Below, piece by piece: positions 55,397 to 62,968 of a stretch of 64,000 nt of DNA. The position numbers and the translations under genes were made by a program. The stretch covers positions 1 to 64,000 of the forward strand of contig NZ_JBHTLQ010000015.1 of NCBI RefSeq assembly GCF_042679085.1, written 5' to 3'. The stretch's first letter is position 1. Each line of letters opens with the position of its first letter. The notes under the pieces were generated by a model. That model was not told where the DNA came from. It was given only the letters and a program-made list of their open reading frames with translations, and did not search any database. This DNA is from Phenylobacterium conjunctum (lineage in GTDB: Bacteria; Pseudomonadota; Alphaproteobacteria; Caulobacterales; Caulobacteraceae).

Positions 55397-56454
55397 CGGA
55401 TGCTTTCGTAGCGCTCGATCTGTTCGAAGCAAAGGCTTCGGGCGTCCTCGCCCTCGACCTGGCGCCGATACCAGTCCATGGTCCAGGTCACGGCCTCCGG
55501 GGCCGGCAGCAGGCTCTCAAAGCCGAGGCGCGCGCGGGCCTGGCTCGCATCGATGCCCAGGGCCTTGGCCTCCAGAGAATTGGGGTCCGGTTCATGCCGC
55601 CAGGCCGGCGCGCCAAGGGCGGCGGTGGCCTGGGTGGCCAGTTCGCCCACCGTGACCTCGCGGCCGCCGGGCTTGGGACCGAAGTTCATCGCGGTGGGTG
55701 TGTCACGCACCGTGGCGAGGTCTTCCAGATAGACCAGGTATCCCGCGACGCAGTCGAGGACGTGCTGCCAGGGCCGGGTCGCCTCCGGGTGGCGAAGGAC
55801 GGTCTGAGCTTGGACCCGGCCGGCGCGGACAATGTCGGCCACCAGGCGATCCGCCGAATAGTCGCCGCCGCCGATCACATTGCCGCCGCGCGCAGTGGCC
55901 AGAGGCGTGCCCATCTGGGCGTAGAAGCTCTTGGCGTAGCTCTGGACCACGATCTCCGTGGCCGCCTTGGAGGCGGAATAGGGATCCTTGCCGCCCAGGG
56001 CGTCGGTCTCCACGAAGGCCCGGCCGGTCTCGGCGTTGGCGTAGACCTTGTCGGAGGTGATCACGAGCACGGCCATGAGGGCGGGCTGGGACCTCAGGGT
56101 CTGCAGCAGGTGCGCCGTGCCCATGATATTGGCGGCGAAGGTGCCGACGGGGTCCTGGATGGACGTCCGGACGATCGGCTGGGCGGCCATGTGCAGCACG
56201 AGGTCAAAGGTCTGACCCGCGAGCGCCGTCTTCACGGCGGCTTCATCCCGAAGGTCAGTGAGGTGCGAGGTGACGCCCTCGCCCACCTGGGCCTGGTCGA
56301 ACAGGGCCGGGGTCTGGTCCGGGGGCAGGGCGAGACCGGTGACCCTGGCGCCCATGCGCGTGAGCCAGAGCGCCGCCCAGCCGCCCTTGAAGCCGGTGTG
56401 GCCGGTCAGCAGCACGGACTTACCGGCCCAGAACGCCGGCGACGGACGCCTCAC
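55393..56454 (-). CDS. rfbG: CDP-glucose 4,6-dehydratase
   Basis: This is a 353-residue SDR enzyme that converts CDP-glucose to CDP-4-keto-6-deoxyglucose. It has GHTGFKGGWAALWL (NAD-binding), ITSDKVY and YSASKAATE (catalytic YxxxK). GTG 56454 overlaps the rfbF stop (GTGA), and the end overlaps the methyltransferase start. Matched with rfbF it defines a CDP-deoxysugar route. Confidence 0.92.
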   Translation of the reverse strand: MRRPSPAFWAGKSVLLTGHTGFKGGWAALWLTRMGARVTGLALPPDQTPALFDQAQVGEGVTSHLTDLRDEAAVKTALAGQTFDLVLHMAAQPIVRTSIQDPVGTFAANIMGTAHLLQTLRSQPALMAVLVITSDKVYANAETGRAFVETDALGGKDPYSASKAATEIVVQSYAKSFYAQMGTPLATARGGNVIGGGDYSADRLVADIVRAGRVQAQTVLRHPEATRPWQHVLDCVAGYLVYLEDLATVRDTPTAMNFGPKPGGREVTVGELATQATAALGAPAWRHEPDPNSLEAKALGIDASQARARLGFESLLPAPEAVTWTMDWYRRQVEGEDARSLCFEQIERYESIR

Positions 56455-57224
56455 GACCACAGCCGCCAAGGCGCCTGGCCGCTCGCCCACAGAGCTTCCA
56501 GCTGGTTCTTGTCGCGCAGGGTGTCCATGGCGGCCCAGAAGCCATCGTGGTGGCGGGCCATCAGCTGGCCGTCGCGGGCCAGGGACTCCAGGGGCTCAGC
56601 CTCGAAGGGGATATCGTCGCCGGCGATGCGGCTGATCACCTCGGGCTGCAGCACGAAGAAGCCGCCATTGATCAGGCCATTGTCGCCCGGGGGCTTTTCA
56701 ATGAACCGCTGAACCGCGCCTTCGACGATCTCGAGGGCGCCATAGCGCCCGGGCGGGGCGACCGCCGTGACCGTCGCCTGCCGACCGTGGGCCACGTGGA
56801 AGTCCGCCAGCGCCTTGAGGTCCACATCGGCGACGCCGTCGCCATAGGTCATGAAGAAGGGCTCGCCTGGGGTGAGGTAGTTTGCGACCCGCCGCAGCCG
56901 ACCACCGGTCATGGACTCAGCCCCGGTATCCACAAGGGTGACCTTCCAGGGCTCGTGGTTGGTGGAGTGATAGCTGAGGCTGCCGGCGGCCAGGTCGACG
57001 GTCAGGTCGGCGTTATGCAGGACATAGTTGGCGAAGTACTCCTTCACCACATAGCCCTTGTAGCCCAGGCAGACGACGAAGTCGTTGAAGCCGTAGTGCG
57101 AGAACAGCTTCATGATGTGCCACAGGATCGGCCGGCCGCCGATCTCGATCATGGGCTTGGGCCGCAGGTGGCTTTCTTCCGAAATCCGGGTGCCGAGGCC
57201 GCCTGCGAGAATGACCGTCTTCAT
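56451..57224 (-). CDS. rfbF: Glucose-1-phosphate cytidylyltransferase
   Basis: This is a 257-residue nucleotidyltransferase that makes CDP-glucose from CTP and glucose-1-phosphate. LAGGLGTRISEESHLRPKPMIEIGGRP is the nucleotide-binding start, and GDGVADVD and IEKPPGDNGLINGGFFVL are the typical later motifs. It heads the minus-strand sugar cluster after a long hairpin at 57307-57354. Confidence 0.93.
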   Translation of the reverse strand: MKTVILAGGLGTRISEESHLRPKPMIEIGGRPILWHIMKLFSHYGFNDFVVCLGYKGYVVKEYFANYVLHNADLTVDLAAGSLSYHSTNHEPWKVTLVDTGAESMTGGRLRRVANYLTPGEPFFMTYGDGVADVDLKALADFHVAHGRQATVTAVAPPGRYGALEIVEGAVQRFIEKPPGDNGLINGGFFVLQPEVISRIAGDDIPFEAEPLESLARDGQLMARHHDGFWAAMDTLRDKNQLEALWASGQAPWRLWS

Positions 57225-57306
57225 GGAAAGTGCTCCAGGCGTTAGGGCGTGACAACCGAGGGGGAAGGTCGGCCTCAGCGGCCATCACGCTCTACACGTT
57301 TAGATC

Positions 57307-57354
57307 AGAGCTGCGCCTCCCGGCGAATGCGCTCATTCGTCGGGAGACAGCTCT
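57307..57354 (-). terminator. Long hairpin after CmcI-like gene
   Basis: A roughly 20-bp stem (outer AGAGCTG/CAGCTCT, inner CTCCCG/CGGGAG and CGAATG/CATTCG) with a 4-base loop starts at the stop codon of the methyltransferase gene. It lacks a T-run, so it may end transcription only partly and act as an RNA-processing signal before rfbF. Confidence 0.55.
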
Positions 57355-58120
57355 AGGCGATGCGCTTGACGAAGGCGTCCGGCCAGTAGGTGACGCGCTC
57401 GGTCACCGCGCCCTCATTGAAGGGCCACTTGGGCTCCTCGACGATGAAGCGGGGATCCTCGGCCACAAAGGCGTGGACGGCGGCCTGCGGGTTGTTCCAG
57501 TCCCAGTCCTCGGCGGTGCGCGGCCCGCCCTTGACCAGGGCCATGACACCGTCGGTGGCCACGACATAGGAGCCGACCTCGATGAGTTCGCCATAGGCTC
57601 GCAGTTCGTCCAGGACGTGCTGCTTGGTGTGGTTTGAGTCCAGAACCACCAGCACTTTCTCGCCTGGCTTGATCAACGCCTTGACGCTGTCCAGCACCTC
57701 GGGGGCGGTGGACGAGCCCTCAATCAGTTCGATGCGCTTCTTCATCGGGTGGGCCTCGATGGCCGCGCGGTTGTGGGGTCGGATCTCGATATCGACGCCG
57801 ATCACGCGGCCATTGCCCATGGCCTCGAACAGGGAGGCGTAGAAGATCAGGGAGCCGCCATGGGCGACACCGGTCTCGACCAGGACGTCAGGCTTCAGAT
57901 CCCAGATCACCTCCTGCAGGCGCACCATGTCTTCCGGGAGCTGGATGATCGGGCGACCCATCCAGCTGAAGGCGTAGACATACTTCGCGTCCCAGGTGGC
58001 GCGCAGCCAAGCCCGGGACGCGGCCGCGAAGCCTTCGCTTGTGGCCAGGCTGTAGCGGGTTTCGGTCCCGCCTGACTTGACGGTGACTTCGCCGGTCTCG
58101 TCGTCGATGATCGTGATCAA
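57353..58120 (-). CDS. CmcI-like methyltransferase (cephalosporin hydroxylase family)
   Basis: This is a 255-residue class I methyltransferase with VLVETGVAHGGSLIFYASLFE (SAM site), IGVDIEIRPHNR and VVLDSNHTKQHVL (metal-binding DxNH). The CmcI family contains sugar O-methyltransferases such as rhamnosyl methyltransferases in surface polysaccharide clusters. The start is TTG 58120, with AGGGA seven bases upstream; there is no in-frame ATG until residue 65. It belongs to the glycan region and diverges from the sulfotransferase. Confidence 0.83.
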   Translation of the reverse strand: MITIIDDETGEVTVKSGGTETRYSLATSEGFAAASRAWLRATWDAKYVYAFSWMGRPIIQLPEDMVRLQEVIWDLKPDVLVETGVAHGGSLIFYASLFEAMGNGRVIGVDIEIRPHNRAAIEAHPMKKRIELIEGSSTAPEVLDSVKALIKPGEKVLVVLDSNHTKQHVLDELRAYGELIEVGSYVVATDGVMALVKGGPRTAEDWDWNNPQAAVHAFVAEDPRFIVEEPKWPFNEGAVTERVTYWPDAFVKRIA

Positions 58121-58249
58121 TGGATCGTCCCTGGAGGAGTTGGGCTCAAAGGCTGCATATGCGCCAGCGGTGAAGCCGACTTATAAAGCCTTTGCGTTCG
58201 GGTTGAAGTGTGAAGCCGCCCGGCGAGGCCTACGGACGAGGAGCATTTG
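58121..58249. promoter_or_regulatory. Divergent promoter region, methyltransferase/sulfotransferase
   Basis: This 129-base gap has a TTATAA-like -10 (near 58181) and Shine-Dalgarno sites for both genes (AGGGA for the TTG start at 58120; GAGGAG eight bases before ATG 58250). It is the only shared start region of the surface-sugar block. Confidence 0.5.
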
Positions 58250-58984
58250 ATGGGGATCGGCCGCGAGCGGATCGATTTCGTTGTGGTGGGCGCCCAGAAG
58301 GCGGGCACCACGGCGCTGTTCGACTATCTGTGCGAGGATCCGAACATCTTCCTGCCGCCCGAGAAGGAGGTTCACTTCTTCGATGACGAGGCCCGGGATT
58401 GGGCGTCAGGCGACTACAGCGACTACCATCGCAGGTTCGAGCTCCAGAGCGGAAGGATTTGCGGCGAGGTGACGCCGATCTACATGTACTGGCCGCAGGC
58501 GATGGAGCGAATCCGGGACTATAATCCCGATATCCGCGTCATCTGCCTGCTTCGGGATCCGGTTGAACGGGCCTGGTCCCATTGGCGCATGGAGACGGCG
58601 CGCGGGGCCGAGGATCAGTCGTTCAGCTCGGCGATCCGTCGCGGGCGCCAGCGGCTTTTCGAGACCGATCCCTGGGGGAGCCACCGGGTTCATTCCTATG
58701 TCGAGCGCGGGTTCTACGCGGAGCAGTTGGCCAGAATCTTCGGGCTTTTTCCGCGCTCACAGGTGCTTGTATTGGAGAACGACGCCCTGGAGACACACCC
58801 GCAGGAAACCCTGGGGTGCTTCAACGCCTTCGTCGGAGCCTCGGCTCCGAGGCCTCGGCAAAAGCGCCGCGTGCATGTTGGGCGCGCTGTCGGTGAGATG
58901 CCTGAGGAGGATCGCGCCTATCTGTCTGGCGTGTATGCCGGCGACCAAGCGCGACTCGCGGCGCTGCTAGCTCAGACGGGATGA
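58250..58984 (+). CDS. Sulfotransferase domain protein
   Basis: This is a 244-residue PAPS-dependent sulfotransferase-type protein: GAQKAGTTALFDYL (5'-phosphosulfate loop) and LLRDPVERAWSHW (3'-phosphate loop), plus a HVGRAVGEMPEE end. It probably sulfates a cell-surface glycan. It lies directly next to the deoxysugar and methyltransferase genes. ATG 58250 (with an in-frame TTG immediately before it) follows GAGGAG. Confidence 0.88.
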   Translation: MGIGRERIDFVVVGAQKAGTTALFDYLCEDPNIFLPPEKEVHFFDDEARDWASGDYSDYHRRFELQSGRICGEVTPIYMYWPQAMERIRDYNPDIRVICLLRDPVERAWSHWRMETARGAEDQSFSSAIRRGRQRLFETDPWGSHRVHSYVERGFYAEQLARIFGLFPRSQVLVLENDALETHPQETLGCFNAFVGASAPRPRQKRRVHVGRAVGEMPEEDRAYLSGVYAGDQARLAALLAQTG

Positions 58985-58997
58985 TCGGGCGAGTCGA

Positions 58998-59020
58998 AAT
59001 CTCGCCTGAGGCGCGAGATT
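58998..59020 (+). terminator. Hairpin after sulfotransferase gene
   Basis: An 8-bp perfect stem with a 7-base loop lies 13 bases after the stop and is followed by CGCTTTCG. It is moderate as a terminator. Confidence 0.55.
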
Positions 59021-59089
59021 CGCTTTCGTCAGAAGGAACTCTGGTTTAAGGTTGACTGTCAGCCTAGCTCTCCATGGCTGTGTCGCTTT

Positions 59090-59136
59090 GGCCGGGCGTT
59101 GGATTTGCAGAATCCGCGTCCGGCCTTTGTGTTTTT
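59090..59136 (+). terminator. Strong intrinsic terminator (orphan)
   Basis: GGCCGG/CCGGCC plus GGATT/AATCC arms, with small internal loops and a 5-base apex, are followed by TTTGTGTTTTT (59126-59136). This is the clearest intrinsic terminator in the window. It ends either readthrough from the sulfotransferase gene or a short RNA starting after 59020. Confidence 0.85.
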
Positions 59137-59450
59137 GGAGCTCCGCCAGGATTGGCGTTGAGGTGGCGACAGCCGGGGGCGGCGCGTCTTAGTCCAGCCA
59201 TTTCGAGCGAGATGTGGGCGATGGGGGAGGTCCTCAGGCTGCTAGGGCGGCTGCGCCGGCCGGCGGGCGGCGAGGAGGTCTTGCACGGGGCTATGGGACT
59301 GCGTCCAGGAGGGCGAGAGGCCGGAGAGAGGCACGGGGGCCTGCGATCCCGGCTTCCCGGCAGGTCAGTTGTGGCGCCGCGATAAGGCTCTGGCTCGCAA
59401 TCAGATCCAAGCGCGCGAGCCGGGACGGAGCGGATAGGTTCAAACGAAAT

Positions 59451-59474
59451 GGGGCCGCTCTTGCGAGCGGCCCC
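59451..59474 (-). terminator. Intrinsic terminator of the RTX gene
   Basis: A perfect 10-bp stem GGGGCCGCTC/GAGCGGCCCC with a 4-base loop lies 26 bases after the RTX stop (minus strand) and is followed by a T-rich stretch (ATTTCGTTT). Confidence 0.85.
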
Positions 59475-59500
59475 ACACGTCTAGGTCAGACTTGCCGTGG

Positions 59501-61387
59501 TTAGGCGACGAAGTCCGTAGAGGCGACGGCAGCCACGCCGGTGAGCTTCACCGCAGCGTTGACCGTGTTGGTGGCGCCGACGTCGGCGAACACGAAGGTA
59601 TCTGCGCCAACCTTCACCGCAACGATGTCACGGTTACCATTGGTGATCAGCTGCGTCGCGTCGGCCAGAGCCTGAGCATAAGTGCCCTGGCTGATCGAGG
59701 CGAAGTTCGAAGCGGTACCAGCGAAGCCGAACGACACAGTGTCCGTTCCAGAGACGAAATCGGTGATTTCGTCATTGCTGCCAGCCACAGACGAAGAGTC
59801 GCCCGCCGCGAAGGTGAAGCGGTCGGCACCTGCGCCACCGGTCACGACATCGACACCAGTGCCGGCAGCAATAGTGTCGGTACCGTCACCACCAGTGATG
59901 GTCTCAGCACCGGCGCCGCCGGTGATGTTGTCGTTGCCGTCGCCGCCGTTCAGCTTCGAGGCACCGGCACCGCCGGTGATGGCGTCGTTACCCGCGTCAC
60001 CGTTGATGACATCCGCGCCGCCGCCGGAAGTGATGGCGTCGTTGCCGTCGCCGCCGCTGATGGTTTCACCACCCGCACCGCCGGTGACCGCGTCATTGCC
60101 GGCGCCACCAGAAAGGCTAGCCGAGCCAGCGCCACCGGTGAGTTGGTCGTTGCCGTCGCCGCCAACGAGGGTAGCAGCACCACCGCCGCTCGCGAGGGTG
60201 TCAGTACCGGCCCCACCGTCGATGATGTCGGCGCCGCCGCCACCATTCAGGTTGTCGTTGCCGTCTTCGCCGTAGATCGAGTCGCCTTGGGCGCTACCGG
60301 TGATCTGGTCATCGCCGAGGTTGCCGTTCAGGAAGCCGTTACCAGCGGCGCCGGTGCCAACGATGGTGTCGTTGCCTTGGCCGCCGAGGATGGTGTCGGA
60401 CTCGCTGGCGCCAGCGCCGCCGGTGAGGCTGTCGTCGCCGAGGTTGCCGTTGGCCCAGTTCGAGCCGGTGCCGACGGTGATGTTGTCACCATCTTGACCG
60501 CCGTACAGGCTGTCGGAACCCGTGCCACCGTCGATGGTGTCAGCGCCCGCATTGCCTTGCAGGGTGTCGGCGCCGCCGGCGCCCAGCAGGCTGTCGGCGC
60601 CGGCGCCACCGAAGATGGAGTCGGCCGAGCTGCCGCCGGCGGTGATGGTGTCGTTGCCATCGCCGAGGTCAACGGTCTTGGCGCCGCCGCCGCTCAGATC
60701 GACCGAGTCGTTGCCAGCTTCACCGGCGATCGTGTCGGTGCCGGTGCCAGCGGTGATGCTGTCGTCCCCGAGGTTGCCGTTCAGGTTGTCATTGCCGCCC
60801 GAGCCGTCGATCTGGTCGTTGCCTTGACCACCGATCAGGGTGTCGGCGCCCGTGGTGGTGGCCGAGGTGTCGGAGCCGACAATGGTATCGTTGCCGAGGT
60901 TGCCGTTCACCCAGTCGGAACCGCCGCCCGCAGTCAGCGAGTCGTTGCCTTGACCACCGTAAATGGAGTCGTTGCCCGTGCCGCCCGACAGTTGATCGTC
61001 GCCGCCGTTGCCCTGGAGGACATCAGCGCCGCCGGCACCGTCGAAGGTGTCGTTACCAGCGTTGCCGAAGTAGGCGTCGGCAGTGCTCGAGGCGGCAGCG
61101 CCGGTGTCAGCACCGGCAGAACCGATGACCAGCTGCGAGTTCACGTCGGCGAACACGATGTTCGCGACGTTGACCGCGGCGGTGCCTTGGATGGTGTTGT
61201 TGAAGGCGACGGTACGACCGTTGTAGGTCAGGGTCGTAACCGCCGGGTCCGAACCCGAAGCCGCGACGAACGCGACAGACACGTCGGTGGCCTTAGACCC
61301 CGCCGTGGTGAAGACGAGCGTATCAGTCGCAATGTTGAAGCTCAACGCCTGCGTCGGAGTGATCGTCTCGAAAAAATAGTTAGCCAT
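59501..61387 (-). CDS. RTX repeat protein secreted by type I system
   Basis: This is a 628-residue, cysteine-free, acidic protein. An N-terminal domain (1-105) precedes about 45 calcium-binding RTX nonapeptides (GGxGxDxxx, about residues 107-525) and a C-terminal part (527-628) ending STDFVA, an Asp plus hydrophobic residues as in type I secretion signals. No enzyme domain is seen, so it is probably a structural surface (S-layer-like), adhesin or matrix protein. An internal duplication (117-215 vs 269-366) is visible. The matching HlyD and ABC genes lie directly upstream on the same strand. GGAGAG precedes ATG 61387. It is shorter than Caulobacter RsaA (1026 residues), and homology to RsaA was not tested. 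Confidence 0.88.
   Translation of the reverse strand: MANYFFETITPTQALSFNIATDTLVFTTAGSKATDVSVAFVAASGSDPAVTTLTYNGRTVAFNNTIQGTAAVNVANIVFADVNSQLVIGSAGADTGAAASSTADAYFGNAGNDTFDGAGGADVLQGNGGDDQLSGGTGNDSIYGGQGNDSLTAGGGSDWVNGNLGNDTIVGSDTSATTTGADTLIGGQGNDQIDGSGGNDNLNGNLGDDSITAGTGTDTIAGEAGNDSVDLSGGGAKTVDLGDGNDTITAGGSSADSIFGGAGADSLLGAGGADTLQGNAGADTIDGGTGSDSLYGGQDGDNITVGTGSNWANGNLGDDSLTGGAGASESDTILGGQGNDTIVGTGAAGNGFLNGNLGDDQITGSAQGDSIYGEDGNDNLNGGGGADIIDGGAGTDTLASGGGAATLVGGDGNDQLTGGAGSASLSGGAGNDAVTGGAGGETISGGDGNDAITSGGGADVINGDAGNDAITGGAGASKLNGGDGNDNITGGAGAETITGGDGTDTIAAGTGVDVVTGGAGADRFTFAAGDSSSVAGSNDEITDFVSGTDTVSFGFAGTASNFASISQGTYAQALADATQLITNGNRDIVAVKVGADTFVFADVGATNTVNAAVKLTGVAAVASTDFVA
59812..60187 (-). 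repeat. RTX repeats with alternating calcium-competent units
   Basis: In residues 401-526 a canonical nonapeptide (GGDGNDxIT type) mostly alternates with one lacking the Asp (GSASL, GGETI, GASKL, GAETI). In a parallel beta-roll the two faces are built from alternate repeats, so one face would have much reduced calcium binding. Confidence 0.65.
60289..61039 (-). repeat. Internal duplication within RTX region
   Basis: Residues 117-215 and 269-366 (offset about 152) share the series ADxLQGN, SLYGGQ or SIYGGQ, W(V/A)NGNLG(N/D)D, DTxxGGQGND and LNGNLGDD. The coordinates cover both copies. Confidence 0.75.
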
Positions 61388-61600
61388 GCTTCTCTCCAGT
61401 CATGTGTCACACGGACCCCCGAAACGCCTGGCCACCATTCACGCGAATGGAGCGGTCCCAGCGGTCCATACCTCTACGCACAGCGGAGCAATGGCAGAGG
61501 TTAAATGAGCCCGAGGAAGAGGTATCGGAACCGCGGAAAATGCGCAACAGCAAAAACAACTGCTGAACGCCTTCCCACCGGATTGCCCGACAGCTCTTTG
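61388..61600 (-). promoter_or_regulatory. RTX gene upstream region
   Basis: This 213-base gap between the HlyD stop and the RTX start holds the RTX promoter and leader. A 6-bp hairpin, CCATTC-ACGC-GAATGG (61435-61450), lies in the likely 5' leader, and an 8-bp inverted pair ATACCTCT (61468-61475)/AGAGGTAT (61518-61525) could be an operator. GGAGAG sits at the start. No convincing -35/-10 pair stands out. Confidence 0.4.
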
Positions 61601-62968
61601 TCACTGTTCCTTCAAAGCCGAACCGATTGTGTCGGTGAACGGACTGATGACGTAGGACAGCACGGTCCGGGAGCCGGTGGTGATCATGGTCATGGCGGGC
61701 ATACCCGGTGTCAGCTTCGCGCCGGCCGGAAGCTTCGCCAACTCCTTGGGCGAGATCTTCAGATCAACCTTGAAGTAGCCAAAGCCGGACTTGTCGTCGG
61801 TGAGCTGATCCGCGGACACATTGGTGACCTCCGCATCAAGCGGCGAGACCTTGCGATAGTCGAAGGCCGTTAGGCGCACCTTGGCGGTCATCCCGGGATG
61901 GACGCTGTCGATGTCGTCCGGCTTGATCCGGGCGGTGATCACCAGGGGGGACTTGTCCGGCACGACCGTCAGGAGCAGCTCGCCGGCGCCGATGACGCCG
62001 CCCACCGTATGTTGGGTGAGGTCGAGGACGTACCCACTGTCCGGCGCCCGGATGATCGTACCGTCGAGCGTCTGTTGGGCGGCGGCGAGCCTCGGCCCCA
62101 CATCGGCCAGGCCGGTCTGCATCTGCCGCATGCCCTCGGCGGCCTGTGAGATCCGCTCGTCGCGAATGGTCATCAGCTGCGAGCGGGTCTCGCCCTTCAG
62201 CTCACGCAGGCGGTTGATCTCCGACAGGAGCGCCCCTCGGCGTCCCGCTGAGTCCGACAGCGTCCGCTGGTAGCGCAAGATGAGGGTCTTGGGCGCATAG
62301 CCCTTCTCATAGAGCGTCTGATAGCCAGCCAGCTCCTCACGCGTGAGCGCGATGGTCTCGTCGACGGCGTCCAACTGGGCTTGAACGCCGCTGATCTGGC
62401 TGTCGATCTGCACCATCCGCTGCCGCAGCACCTCGGTCTGGCTCTCGAAGGTCTGAAGACGCGAGGAGAACAGGAACTCCTGATCCCGGATCGCCATGGC
62501 GACCCTGGGATCGGAAATGCGGGTCATCAGACTGGCGGGAAACGCCACGGACCGGCGATCTGTCGCCTCGGCCTGAAGCCTGGCCAGCTGGGCCGTGAAG
62601 GCGTCGTACTGGTTCTGCAGGATGTCGACAGCGGCCCGCGCCTGAACGTCATTCAGCACCATCAAGGGCTGGCCCGCGACAACATGCTGTCCCTCGGCGA
62701 CCTGGATCGCCTTCACAGTGCCGCCTTCGCGGTGCCTGACAACCTTGCGGCTGGCCTCGACCCGCACCACGCCAGGAGCCGCCACTGCGCTCGTAATCGG
62801 CGACACGGCGGCCCAGCCGATCATGCCGATGACAAAGACGCCAACCACCAGGGAGCCGGCGCCGATGGCCTTGCGGACGCGCTGGTCGAGGTTGGGATCC
62901 AGAACCTTGTCCGACAGTCTGCTGATCGCCGGAACCCGGGACTTCAACGTATCGAGATCGAGTTTCAC
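61601..62968 (-). CDS. HlyD/PrtE-family type I secretion adaptor
   Basis: This is a 455-residue membrane-fusion protein: one N-terminal helix (about 35-57), a barrel-sandwich/lipoyl part with VEASRKVVRHREGGTVKAIQVAEGQHVVAGQPLMVL, a long coiled coil (about 105-280), and the C-terminal beta-domain with DSGYVLDLTQHTVGGVIGAGELLLTVVP. It links the ABC exporter to an outer-membrane TolC-like pore, which is not in the window. The start is GTG 62968, with GGAGGG seven bases upstream, overlapping the ABC stop (GTGA). Confidence 0.93.
   Translation of the reverse strand: MKLDLDTLKSRVPAISRLSDKVLDPNLDQRVRKAIGAGSLVVGVFVIGMIGWAAVSPITSAVAAPGVVRVEASRKVVRHREGGTVKAIQVAEGQHVVAGQPLMVLNDVQARAAVDILQNQYDAFTAQLARLQAEATDRRSVAFPASLMTRISDPRVAMAIRDQEFLFSSRLQTFESQTEVLRQRMVQIDSQISGVQAQLDAVDETIALTREELAGYQTLYEKGYAPKTLILRYQRTLSDSAGRRGALLSEINRLRELKGETRSQLMTIRDERISQAAEGMRQMQTGLADVGPRLAAAQQTLDGTIIRAPDSGYVLDLTQHTVGGVIGAGELLLTVVPDKSPLVITARIKPDDIDSVHPGMTAKVRLTAFDYRKVSPLDAEVTNVSADQLTDDKSGFGYFKVDLKISPKELAKLPAGAKLTPGMPAMTMITTGSRTVLSYVISPFTDTIGSALKEQ

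Larger units (their letters stand above)
58985..59500. other. Intergenic region sulfotransferase/RTX gene with three terminators
   Basis: In 516 bases no gene is supported. A hairpin at 58998-59020 (AATCTCGC/GCGAGATT) may end the sulfotransferase transcript. A strong intrinsic terminator lies at 59090-59136, and the RTX terminator at 59451-59474. A 103-codon frame from 59074 runs across the second terminator and is rejected. The stretch 59140-59440 shows no clear motif. Confidence 0.6.

Noticed and set aside
59074..59385. A 103-codon frame before the RTX gene
   Set aside because: It runs straight through a strong intrinsic terminator hairpin (59090-59136) and has no Shine-Dalgarno.
59812..61069. 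Regular short repeats resembling a CRISPR array
   Set aside because: The repeats are in-frame codons of RTX nonapeptides (27-base period) inside a long gene, with no unique spacers and no cas genes nearby.
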